Shown here piece by piece: positions 9,615 to 18,068 of a stretch of DNA of 64,000 bases. Numbering within the stretch: position 1 is the stretch's first letter; every line of letters starts with the position of its first letter. A model generated the notes under the pieces. The model did not search any database. It was not told the origin of the DNA and saw nothing but the letters and a program-made list of their open reading frames with translations. Both the position numbers and the translations under genes were made by a program. The stretch is from Aurantiochytrium sp. KH105 (lineage: Eukaryota > Sar > Bigyra > Thraustochytrida > Thraustochytriidae), in the NCBI GenBank assembly GCA_003116975.1, contig BGKB01000001.1:1-64000 (forward strand), in the 5' to 3' direction.

Positions 9615-10023
9615 TCTCAAATAGCTCAAAATGACCGAGCGGAAGAAACACTAGGGCCTAGGTCATGCCTGTAAACGTGTATTCTTCATACAACGCAACC
9701 TTCCATGCTCCTCATCATGTGAAAACTATCAACCTCAGTCCCTTTTGATAGGAAACTACCATCATCAGTAGCCACACAGCAGCGCTGCGCTGGAATCCTT
9801 TTGCGCATCGCGCGTCGCGCTGGAACAATGCAGCGACAATGAACGGACGAAAACGGGCCAGATCGTTCCTCGAACGATCTTTTTTGGTTCCTTGTAAAGT
9901 AAGCGCGATGCGATCTTCTCGATCCAGCGCGCCGCCGCCGTAGCAGCAGCAACAGCAGCAGACCTGCAACGCGGTGCTCGTAGCCCGAGGAATCTCCAAG
10001 AACATCGAGGCGCCGCGTTTGTC

Positions 10024-10830
10024 ATGAGTAAACGTACAAAGATGGAGAAGGATACGAGTGATACCGCGGAATCGAAGGACGACTCAGTTGTGTCTTCCGA
10101 TACTCGAGAAGGTCAGAGGCAAAAGCGAAAGCTCTTTGCAAACACAAAGGAGATCTTGTCGAGGCCGACCACAGAACAATCAAAGATGCTCCCATTCTTT
10201 GGCAAGGCGCATGTATTCTCGCAATGGCACGCATGTTCGTTCACCGATCCTTTGAATGAAGTGCAATACAATTGCTGCGAGCAGTTCATGATGGCCCAAA
10301 AAGCACGCCTATTCAAGGACGAGGCTTCGCTCGAAAAGATCATGGCCTCTGCCTCTCCCGGCGAACAAAAGCGTCTCGGTCGCAAGGTTCGCAACTTTGA
10401 TGACCGCGTGTGGAAGCAATATCGTCTTGCTTTTGTTGCTCGAGGGAATCTGCTCAAGTTTTCGCAGAACAGCGAGCTGCGAGACATTCTTTTAGCAAGC
10501 GGGGATAAGATTATTGTTGAGGCCTGTCGTGACGCTATCTGGGGAAGTGGCAAACCGAAAAGTCATCCCAAGGCATTCGATCAAACTACATGGGGCCTTA
10601 ATCTCTTGGGGCTTGCGCTCATGAGCGCTCGAGAAATCATTGCGAAGCAAGGCGCAGGCTTTGATTTTGTCATTTCCAATTTCGCCTTTTACAGCAACCC
10701 TAAGGCGCAAAGTGACATAATTCGAGCCCAGCAGCTCATGGCTTGCTCTACCGCGGTGAAGGATTCCGCATCTGCAAAAGAAATTTCCAAAATCATGGCT
10801 TTTCCACCCAGGTCTAGCGCTAAAGAATAA
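10024..10830 (+). CDS. NADAR (YbiA/DUF1768-like) domain protein
   Basis: A 268-residue protein. After a charged ~55-residue N-terminus, residues ~58-205 form a NADAR domain: FGKAHVFSQWHACSF, the helix YNCCEQFMMAQKARLF, the RKVRNFDDRVW region, and the hallmark end DAIWGSGKP followed by TTWGLNLLGLALM. Family members act on ADP-ribose-linked or riboflavin-pathway intermediates: YbiA-type enzymes are N-glycosidases, and some NADAR proteins reverse guanine ADP-ribosylation. The Trp/Gly-rich C-terminal block and the CEQFMM helix are intact, so activity is plausible. The C-terminal ~60 residues have no recognised domain. It is a single-exon gene in its own intergenic setting. Confidence 0.85.
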   Translation: MSKRTKMEKDTSDTAESKDDSVVSSDTREGQRQKRKLFANTKEILSRPTTEQSKMLPFFGKAHVFSQWHACSFTDPLNEVQYNCCEQFMMAQKARLFKDEASLEKIMASASPGEQKRLGRKVRNFDDRVWKQYRLAFVARGNLLKFSQNSELRDILLASGDKIIVEACRDAIWGSGKPKSHPKAFDQTTWGLNLLGLALMSAREIIAKQGAGFDFVISNFAFYSNPKAQSDIIRAQQLMACSTAVKDSASAKEISKIMAFPPRSSAKE

Positions 10831-11891
10831 CCTATTTCTGGCAACCTAGTGGTTTTCTAAAGACAAAATAGAATTGTCGCGATTGTTCTGATAGTTGTTC
10901 TGTCGTGAAACTGCCCGGATTTGAAGTCGTAGTCGCCGAAAGCGTTTGTGAGTCTATCACCAGGATGGATGTGAAGCCGGATCTAGGCCCTAGCATTCTA
11001 TTTCCGTTTCCCCGAATGAAAAAGGATAATGATTCTTTTCATCTTTTCATTGCCGGGCAGTTTTCCTATTCTGTCGTCGTAAAACCGCCCTTGCAGAGCC
11101 TCGCCGTACGTGTAAAACCGCCCGTGAAAACCGTCACGTTCCTGTAAAACTGCCCGTCACACCGCACGTGACTGTTCCCAACATGCCTACGCCACAGCCA
11201 AGGGCTGCGGCAGAGTGCCGGACGCCCTCGGGTTAGATAGCACGTGGCGCGCGCGCGGGTGGCACTCGCGACAGCGTTCCCGCGAGAGAACAGGAAACCG
11301 GCCCAACGAGGGCGGCGCGTTCAAAATAGGCCGTTTCTTTTTCGAGCCCAACTGTCACGAGCGAAAGACCGCCAAGGGAAAAAACAATGGGTGGAACAAA
11401 CGCGCAAAGAACAAACTTTGACGGCATGGATTGACAGTGAATGCCGTGCATGCGTGAACGCAAGGTGATCGATCGAGTGATTGTTTGACTCGTCGACACG
11501 TCCGTCGAGGACGGCACGGACGCCGCTTGGGCTGCTTCTCTTCTCTCACGTGGCAGCCTCGCCGCTTTCTCTCATCGCGAACGACGCGCGCGCGACCGAC
11601 GCTTCGAGGGAGAGAAACGAAAAAACGCCAAGAGGGAAAGTCGAAGGAGAGAGGCGACAGCGGGCTGCGAGCACCGCCGGGCAAAGCGGCCGCTGCGACG
11701 CACCCCTCCACGCTCGTAGTTGGGCTGTGCTGTAGGTTTTTGAGGTTCGTAGGAGAAGAGCAGATAACAACGAGAAAGAAAGAGAGAAAAAGGCTGCCTT
11801 AGGTCGCTCGCTCGTCTGGTGTCCCGCCAAGGACGAGGTAACCGCACAAGGCGCTCACTCAAAGGACCGAACAAAATAGTAAGAGGGTAAG
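10831..11891. other. 1.06-kb intergenic region with GTAAAACYGCCCG repeats
   Basis: This is the 3' flank of the NADAR gene and the promoter side of EXO1. A ~13-bp motif GTAAAACYGCCCG occurs at about 10905, 11079, 11112 and 11144 on plus and inverted near 11054. The rest is moderately GC-rich with purine-rich stretches near the EXO1 start (AGAAAGAAAGAGAGAAAAAGG at ~11775). I see no credible gene. Confidence 0.6.
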
Positions 11892-13985
11892 ATGGGCATT
11901 TCTGGGCTTCTTCGCGCGCTCAAAACAGTCATGGAAAGAAAACATCTTCAAGATCTATCGGGTCAATCGGCGGCGGTGGACGCCCTTGGTTGGCTGCATC
12001 GCGGCACGTATTGCTGCAGCACCGAGATCTGCGTCAATGCAGACTGGAGCAAGTGCATTTCATATTGCATGAAGCGTGTGGAGATGTTGCGCCACTTTGG
12101 AGTCAAACCCATCATGGTCTTTGACGGAGACAACCTTCCCATGAAGAAGGATACAGAGACTGCGCGTCAGCAAAGTCGTAAAGAGGCTCTTGCACGTGGA
12201 TACAAATTGTACCAAGAGGGCCGCGGTGCCGAGGCCCAACAAGAGTTTATCAAGGCCGTTGATGTAACGCCAGCCATGATTCGATCACTCATTGATCGCC
12301 TCGAGGCTTCGGGGGTCGACTTTGTTGTTGCCCCTTACGAGGCCGATGCACAGCTGGCCTATTTGCAGCGTCAAGGAAAAGTGGACTTTGTTATTAGTGA
12401 AGATTCCGACTGCATTGCGTTTGGATGCGACCGCGTTCTCTTCAAGCTCGACAATGAGGGCTCTGGCGATTACTTTGATCGTATGGCCCTTGGCACAAAT
12501 AAGCAGCTGGCCATGAAGACTTTCACGCATGATATGGTCCTTGACATGTGTATTCTCGCCGGCTGTGACTATCTGGACTCCCTCCCGGGAATGGGCATCG
12601 TGAGAGCGCATAAACTCGTACACCAATACCGCAGAACGGAGCGCATTCTTCGAGGTTTGCGCTTCAATGGTAAAACCTCGGTGCCCAAGAATTACGAAGC
12701 ACGCTTCATACGTGCGCGTCTTACCTTTTGCCATCAACTCGTGCATCCGTACACGCCAGGAGTAAAGAATGGCCTCGTTCCTCTGAATGCTGTGGATGCC
12801 GATGCTGTGGCCAAGCTGCTGCCTCTCGAGGACCGCATTCTCCACTTTGCGGGGCCACAGGTTGATGACACTGTAGCGCATCATATCGCGCGAGGCAAAA
12901 TCAACGCCATCACAAAGATCCCATTTGCCGATGAGCCTGCACCAAGACCGCTTATCAAGGCCATTGAGAGCGCGACTTTGGCGATGCCCTCGAAAGTATC
13001 TGCACCTGGGCCGATGGACCGCTTTTTGAGTCGCTGTGGCCCTCCGCAAGCCAAGCAAATGCGTCCCGGGGAGGTAGTGATATCCAAGCCCTCCTCGCGA
13101 AGCTTGATGGGTGCGCGATCCGCACTTGAAGGCAGCAACGGAGAAAGCGGACGCAAGAGTCGACACTTTGCAAATTTCATCGAGTCCAAGTCTGTCTCCA
13201 GTGGTCAGATTTTTGCGACAAGTGAGAAAAAAATTAATTCCAGCGACACATGTACCGCTGCTTCACAAGAAGTGCGACCAGCATTGCGTCAAGTCTCAGT
13301 TTCAGGAACGAGCAGCAAACATGCCACCCAAGAGATAAAGGCTACCTCGACGCCTCCTCGCATGCGTTGCACGGCTGCAGAGAGCACAGTCGTTGACTCG
13401 GAGACACCAAGCGTGTCGTTTCCGCAGCAACGTGGGTCCTCACCACAAGACGAATGGCACGATGTGGCAGAAGATCTTTCGGCGGATCAAATGAAAGCTG
13501 GCAAGCGTTTCGCATCGCGGAACATCCTCACGCCCACGATCTCAACCACGACCGCACCTTTTCCCTCTTCTTCTTCTTCTTCTTCTTCAAGTCAGGAAAA
13601 AGCCATGCATCAGAAACCAAGCAATATCGACACTGGCAAGAGAGCAAGGGAAGCTAAAAACATAGAGGCACAGACATTGCTCGAGGAAAATATAGATCGA
13701 AATGCTAGATCAAGCACACCAGTAGCCAAGCGTGGTGACGAAAGCACGACCAGTCCGGGCCTTCTTTCGCTGGGGTCTGGAATCAAGCCTACGCCTTCGA
13801 AACGTCCGCGCATGCTTGTCGGACAAAGACCGTCTTCCGCTTCCTCGACATCGACCACAGTCGCGTCCCCGTTTGCAGCACCTGGTGCCAGATCCAAGGG
13901 ACCAAAGTCACCCAGGACGAGTCCGAATCCTTTCCGTGCATTCACCTTTTCATCAGCCGAGCTGAGGCTCGACGCTTCACCATAG
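11892..13985 (+). CDS. EXO1: exonuclease 1 (Rad2/XPG family)
   Basis: A 697-residue 5'-3' exonuclease and flap endonuclease acting in mismatch repair, recombination end resection and replication. It begins at the canonical MGISGLL. The XPG N domain (1-~100) contains D30 in VDALGWLHRG and D78 in MVFDGD. The XPG I domain contains E150 and D152 in APYEADAQ and D171 and D173 in SEDSDC. D226 sits in LAGCDYL, before the helix-hairpin-helix LPGMGIVRAHKLV. All metal-binding carboxylates are present at positions close to the human enzyme. The C-terminal half (from ~350) is Ser/Thr-rich and disordered, as is usual, with a poly-Ser run. Its last 44 bp overlap the opposite-strand PWWP gene. Confidence 0.95.
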   Translation: MGISGLLRALKTVMERKHLQDLSGQSAAVDALGWLHRGTYCCSTEICVNADWSKCISYCMKRVEMLRHFGVKPIMVFDGDNLPMKKDTETARQQSRKEALARGYKLYQEGRGAEAQQEFIKAVDVTPAMIRSLIDRLEASGVDFVVAPYEADAQLAYLQRQGKVDFVISEDSDCIAFGCDRVLFKLDNEGSGDYFDRMALGTNKQLAMKTFTHDMVLDMCILAGCDYLDSLPGMGIVRAHKLVHQYRRTERILRGLRFNGKTSVPKNYEARFIRARLTFCHQLVHPYTPGVKNGLVPLNAVDADAVAKLLPLEDRILHFAGPQVDDTVAHHIARGKINAITKIPFADEPAPRPLIKAIESATLAMPSKVSAPGPMDRFLSRCGPPQAKQMRPGEVVISKPSSRSLMGARSALEGSNGESGRKSRHFANFIESKSVSSGQIFATSEKKINSSDTCTAASQEVRPALRQVSVSGTSSKHATQEIKATSTPPRMRCTAAESTVVDSETPSVSFPQQRGSSPQDEWHDVAEDLSADQMKAGKRFASRNILTPTISTTTAPFPSSSSSSSSSQEKAMHQKPSNIDTGKRAREAKNIEAQTLLEENIDRNARSSTPVAKRGDESTTSPGLLSLGSGIKPTPSKRPRMLVGQRPSSASSTSTTVASPFAAPGARSKGPKSPRTSPNPFRAFTFSSAELRLDASP

Positions 13986-16071
13986 GTGCATTTTTTTCTG
14001 TTTCTTTCTTCCTCTTCCTTGTCCTCGTTTTCATTTCCTTGCTGTCATTGTTGTTGTTCTTATTGTTGACCGGTTCCTTCTCGTTCAGCTTTTTTATTTC
14101 TATCTCCTTCTCCGCCTCGATATCCTTGTCCTTCTTATGGGCACCATCAACCTTGTAAGCGATGATGTCGGCTGCATTCGGGTCCATGGCTAGCACATCC
14201 TTGGTGAGGTTGGTGAAGTCCTCGGTGAGACTATCCTCCACAGATTTGATCTTTCTCGATTTTTTGTGGCAGGCCACGAGTTCAAAGTCACTTAAGGGGA
14301 GAAAATTTGTCACGTACTTGAAGATTTGACGTTCACTCTTGGCAACTTGTACGCCATCTTTTTCGTTCGCAGTTTTCTCGTCAATTTCCATGTCTGCACT
14401 CGTAGCAGATGCTTCGGAAAGTTCCGCGCTGGCTTGGCCCTTTCCTGAGTTTGCAGTTAGCTTGCTCGGGCTGTCTGCATTTGCATTCGTCGCAGTATCG
14501 CCAACCTCCTCGTTTTCAGACTGAGATTCTGATCTCTTGCTCAACGCAGACTCCTTGCTTTCATCTTTGTCGATGCTCGTGGTAGTAGTGCTTTGGGTCT
14601 TGACTGCCTCGCCGCCGTCCTTAGGGACGTCAGATGCCGTTTCAGGGATCTTTGCATCTTTGCTCGTAGCAGATTTCCTGGTGTTATCATCCTCATCGCC
14701 CCTGCTCTCGGGCACCTCCTTCTTCGCCAAAGACTCCTTGTCATCTCCATCTTCACCTTCGACGGCCTCTTGCGCTTGCCCATCCACTCGAGAATCCTTT
14801 TCTGCATCCTTTTCAGCATCTTTGGCAGCATCCTTGTCTGCATCTTTTTCAGTATCCTTTTCTGCGTCCTTATCAGCATCCCTGTGCGAATTCTGCTTTT
14901 CTTGGAAATTCACATCAACTTGAGATTTCTCATCAAGTTGAGAATCTTCGTTTATTTGAACATTCTTTGGAGTATCCTTCAAAGCATTCATTTGCTCTCG
15001 CGAATTCGTTTCTCCTTGCATATCCTTTTCGAATTGAGCATCCTTTTGTGCATCCTTTTGCACTCGTAACTCTTCGTGTTCTGGATGCTGCAGATTGTGG
15101 TCTTTGATAAAGTCGTGCGAGAAGACCTTTCGAACTTTGCAACGGGAGCCCGCACCGAGCGAACTGCCAACGCCAGCCACGATGCTGTCGAGTTGCACGG
15201 GGAGATCTGCCCCCGGATCAATGGATACAATTTTTGCTGCCTCCAAGCGTGAAGCGATCCGAAGTTCAATACGATCACCCGGCTCAAGCTTCCAGAGCGA
15301 TTTGTCCTTGATGGTGTGCGTGACAAGAGTGATCTGATTCTCCTTATTCTTCTCTTCGGCTTCACGACTTGCCTCGAGTTTTTTTTTCATTTCTTCCAAA
15401 GCTTCTTGCTCCAGCTTTTGCAAGTGATCTTCGCTTCTCTTTGCCCGTTCGTAGCAAGCGCGTGCAAGCTTGAGCGTTTTGGGGAGCGAGCTATTGAGAC
15501 TTTTCAATGACTTTGTTTGGCCCTTCTTCTTTTTGATTTCTTGCTGAAATTTCTTGTAGTTTGGGTCGTCTGGGATGAATTTGAATTTCATAAAGTCGTC
15601 ACTGTACGGTCGCACCCCGAAGAACGACTTAAAAGGATCAAGAAACATGACCAAGCGCCCTTCTTCTTCCGAGTCGAGATTCTGGAGAATAAGTTCGTCG
15701 TCAGCGCTCAGCAACTCCCTGTCTTGGATCAGCAAACATGGCCAACGCACATGCTCTTGATCCATGTAGCCTCGACTCCAGTACATTTCACTCCTTTCTG
15801 CGTTAATAACCGCTGGATGTTTGAACATTTTGAAGCCTTCCATCGTGGAAGAAGCTTTATTACCCGCGTCATCCACATCAGTCGGGTCCGGCTCCCTATT
15901 AGTCGGGTCCGGCTTCATGTCAAACTTCGAGACTTCTTTCTCCTCCGGTGGTGGCTTTGTCGGATTCTCACGCCGATGGATGTCCAGCAGCGTTTCCAAG
16001 TCGCTTTCGGACTCCGAGTCGGAGTCGTTCGGGTTTGAGACTCCCGTCTCCTTCTCCTTTGTCGTTGCCAT
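13942..16071 (-). CDS. PWWP-like domain protein with acidic KDAE repeats
   Basis: A 709-residue protein starting at the ATG at 16071; the longer frame upstream starts without an ATG. Residues ~70-170 resemble a PWWP chromatin-reader domain: the RWPCLLIQD strand and LVMFLDPFKSFFGVRPY, followed by a basic helix. Next comes a coiled region rich in Glu/Lys (about 190-250), then a ~200-residue low-complexity part with tandem KDAE/KDAD tetrads (encoded near 14800-14890), and a Lys/Arg-rich tail (TRKRKKET, RRASARLMKR) that looks like a nuclear localisation signal. A nuclear, histone-binding or DNA-associated role is inferred. The domain call is moderate because the PWWP motif is degenerate (RWPC). 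It overlaps EXO1 tail-to-tail. Confidence 0.6.
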   Translation of the reverse strand: MATTKEKETGVSNPNDSDSESESDLETLLDIHRRENPTKPPPEEKEVSKFDMKPDPTNREPDPTDVDDAGNKASSTMEGFKMFKHPAVINAERSEMYWSRGYMDQEHVRWPCLLIQDRELLSADDELILQNLDSEEEGRLVMFLDPFKSFFGVRPYSDDFMKFKFIPDDPNYKKFQQEIKKKKGQTKSLKSLNSSLPKTLKLARACYERAKRSEDHLQKLEQEALEEMKKKLEASREAEEKNKENQITLVTHTIKDKSLWKLEPGDRIELRIASRLEAAKIVSIDPGADLPVQLDSIVAGVGSSLGAGSRCKVRKVFSHDFIKDHNLQHPEHEELRVQKDAQKDAQFEKDMQGETNSREQMNALKDTPKNVQINEDSQLDEKSQVDVNFQEKQNSHRDADKDAEKDTEKDADKDAAKDAEKDAEKDSRVDGQAQEAVEGEDGDDKESLAKKEVPESRGDEDDNTRKSATSKDAKIPETASDVPKDGGEAVKTQSTTTTSIDKDESKESALSKRSESQSENEEVGDTATNANADSPSKLTANSGKGQASAELSEASATSADMEIDEKTANEKDGVQVAKSERQIFKYVTNFLPLSDFELVACHKKSRKIKSVEDSLTEDFTNLTKDVLAMDPNAADIIAYKVDGAHKKDKDIEAEKEIEIKKLNEKEPVNNKNNNNDSKEMKTRTRKRKKETEKNAPMVKRRASARLMKR

Positions 16072-16770
16072 GGCTTTCCCGTTCTTGCCCAACGAGACTA
16101 CTTGCGCAGCGGCGGCCAGCGGAGAGTTGCAGCGCTAGATTCACCCACTCGCACGCCGGCGAGGCACGATAGCGTTCTGCGGACCCAAGCTCGCGCTCGC
16201 CTCGTGACGCTAAGATCGCCCTGAGATCGAGGTTTGCTTCGTTACTAAGTAGTAGTATCATGAATAGTTGCTTCTCGCCAGGCCTAACCACGGCGCGCTC
16301 CACTCTTGGGCCGCCACAAGTCGGTTATACGGAGCACGCAAGTGGGGTATTACGCACTTTCCGCAATTGAAACTTCTCCGTGCGCAAGGCCGGCCGTGCG
16401 CAAGGCCGTCGCGCAGCTCTTGCGCTCTCGTCACTCTCCATCTTCTTCATCCCGTTGGCGTCGATCGGCACGGCGACGAGACCTCGCCCGAGCTTCAGGC
16501 TAGGATTTCGCGAGGGCTCCGGCGCAAAGTCACATGGTTTCTCGATTCATTCATCTTTTTCGCCTCGTTCATTCCTACGTCTTGCTGTAAAACGGGCGGG
16601 TCGATGTTTAAAGGACCACCAAGGGCGCAAAGTCGCGGCGGTTGGGCACCAAGGCAGAGCGAGAAAGCGAGAGCGTCAACAACGCCGACAACTAGGAGGA
16701 CGACGAGGACGAGAAGGAGCAAGACGACAAGTTCGAGGAGATAATAGTAGATCAGCTCGAAGAAACCTCG
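16072..16770. other. divergent promoter region, PWWP-like gene / SPC24
   Basis: A 700-bp bidirectional spacer. It includes a CGCAAGTG motif at 16337-16344, also seen in other intergenic regions of this window, and a duplicated GTGCGCAAGGCCG near 16380-16405. Frames across it on both strands are basic-rich and not credible as genes. Confidence 0.5.
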
Positions 16771-17436
16771 ATGAGCGACGTCGAGGCCAAGGGCGCCATA
16801 GCAGGGGCGGAGGAGGAGGAAGAGGAGGAGACGCAGGAGCAGTGGGCGTCGATGCAGCAGATCCTGGAGGAGGTCTCCGTGCTCGCGCATGAAAAGACCG
16901 AGCTGGAAGCCGTAGAAGGTGCAGGAAAACTTGCCAGAGAGGTAAGGGAAAGGTACGCGCGCGCAAAGGACAATGCCGCAGAGGCGATTCGTAAATGCAC
17001 GCAGGACGTCACGGACGCGCGGGAAAAAGCAGAGGCATTTGCAGCACAGACGCCGACAAGCCCGGAAATCGAGGCGCTGGAGCAAGAGCGCATCGCACTC
17101 CAAAAGAGACTAGAGGACGCCAATGAAGACCAAGACGCTCTCTTGAAGTTAGTGGCTGATCTTGAGGCTAAAGTAGCCAGGACCGAAGAGGAACTCAAGC
17201 TTGCTCGTCAAGCAGAGGATAAGGCCCTGCCTAAAATGATGCATTCTCTCAGCTTGTACTCGACCATTTCCAAGATCAAGTGGGACCTTGAATCGTCGAA
17301 CCCTCGCAAGGGCGTCTTTCAGGGTACTGTGGTGAATCCGGATGAGGGCTATGTCAAGGATTTTCGCATCGATGAGGGATCAAAGACGCCTTTTCAGGTT
17401 GCCAATCAGCTCTGGGACATTATAAACGCAGCATGA
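16771..17436 (+). CDS. SPC24: kinetochore protein SPC24 homolog (NDC80 complex)
   Basis: A 221-residue protein. After an acidic start (EEEEEEETQ), residues ~25-150 are predicted coiled coil (heptads through EIEALEQERIALQKRL). The C-terminal ~65 residues form the small globular SPC24 domain: SLSLYSTISKIKWDLE, then KGVFQGTV, VKDFRID and a closing FQVANQLWDIINAA. The pattern matches the plant-type SPC24 end. SPC24 pairs with SPC25 to link NUF2-NDC80 to the inner kinetochore. The C-terminal pattern is seen directly; family identity is strong but not certain because SPC24 proteins are divergent. Confidence 0.7.
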   Translation: MSDVEAKGAIAGAEEEEEEETQEQWASMQQILEEVSVLAHEKTELEAVEGAGKLAREVRERYARAKDNAAEAIRKCTQDVTDAREKAEAFAAQTPTSPEIEALEQERIALQKRLEDANEDQDALLKLVADLEAKVARTEEELKLARQAEDKALPKMMHSLSLYSTISKIKWDLESSNPRKGVFQGTVVNPDEGYVKDFRIDEGSKTPFQVANQLWDIINAA

Positions 17437-18068
17437 GTCTCCTTTCGGAGGACTCCTTTTTCCTTTTTCTTTCATGCAATTGACGAGGCAATCCCTACTT
17501 CTCCTTTGTTTTCTAATGTATCCATGAATTACTCTTCGCCTGACTAGTTTCTTTTGCCTCTCGTTAGAGACATTTTTTGAAAGCAAAGCGGGTCGCTCTC
17601 ACAAACAAAATGCCTACGTAAAGCTATACTCTTTAACACCATTACGTCTTGAGATGAGAGCACAGATGTACGTTCAACGCGACTTTTCTCTTGCGTTTCC
17701 AATTTGAAAATCTCGCCGTCATGTGCTTGAATATCCCAGAATGCCCCTTTTCACCTCGTCGTTGCGTGACCATTCACATGTGATACATCAATGTCGCGAC
17801 AGAACTGCTTCAATTTCTGTAAGGAAGACGTGCGCACACGCAGAGCACTAGCTTTACCTCATATTAATCAACGATCAACAAACTATGATAGAAATACGAA
17901 TCGCCCGGGGGCCTTGCAAGAACGAGCCACAAGCAGGCAGAAACGATTCTCTCGTCGACATGCTCACAGCTTTCGAAGGCAACAAGACCACTACACTACA
18001 TAAGATTAGATAGCTTCGTTGTTCTAAGAAGTAGACGATTCCAATGCTAAGATGCCGTTGCGTATGAT
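17437..18068. other. convergent 3' spacer, SPC24 / MON2
   Basis: A 630-bp spacer between the two stop codons, AT-richer than the coding DNA. It should hold both polyadenylation regions. I see no gene or repeat. Confidence 0.5.

Larger units (their letters stand above)
9342..10023. other. intergenic with simple repeats
   Basis: This stretch lies between the JmjC gene and the NADAR gene, both on plus. It contains a (GA)n run, an exact 12-bp repeat array and a CTAGGGCCTAG near-palindrome at 9651-9661. I see no gene; short minus-strand frames here are not credible. Confidence 0.6.

Noticed and set aside
14537-15069. Plus-strand Ser/Leu-rich frames opposite the PWWP-like gene
   Set aside because: They are antisense translations of the acidic KDAE repeats.
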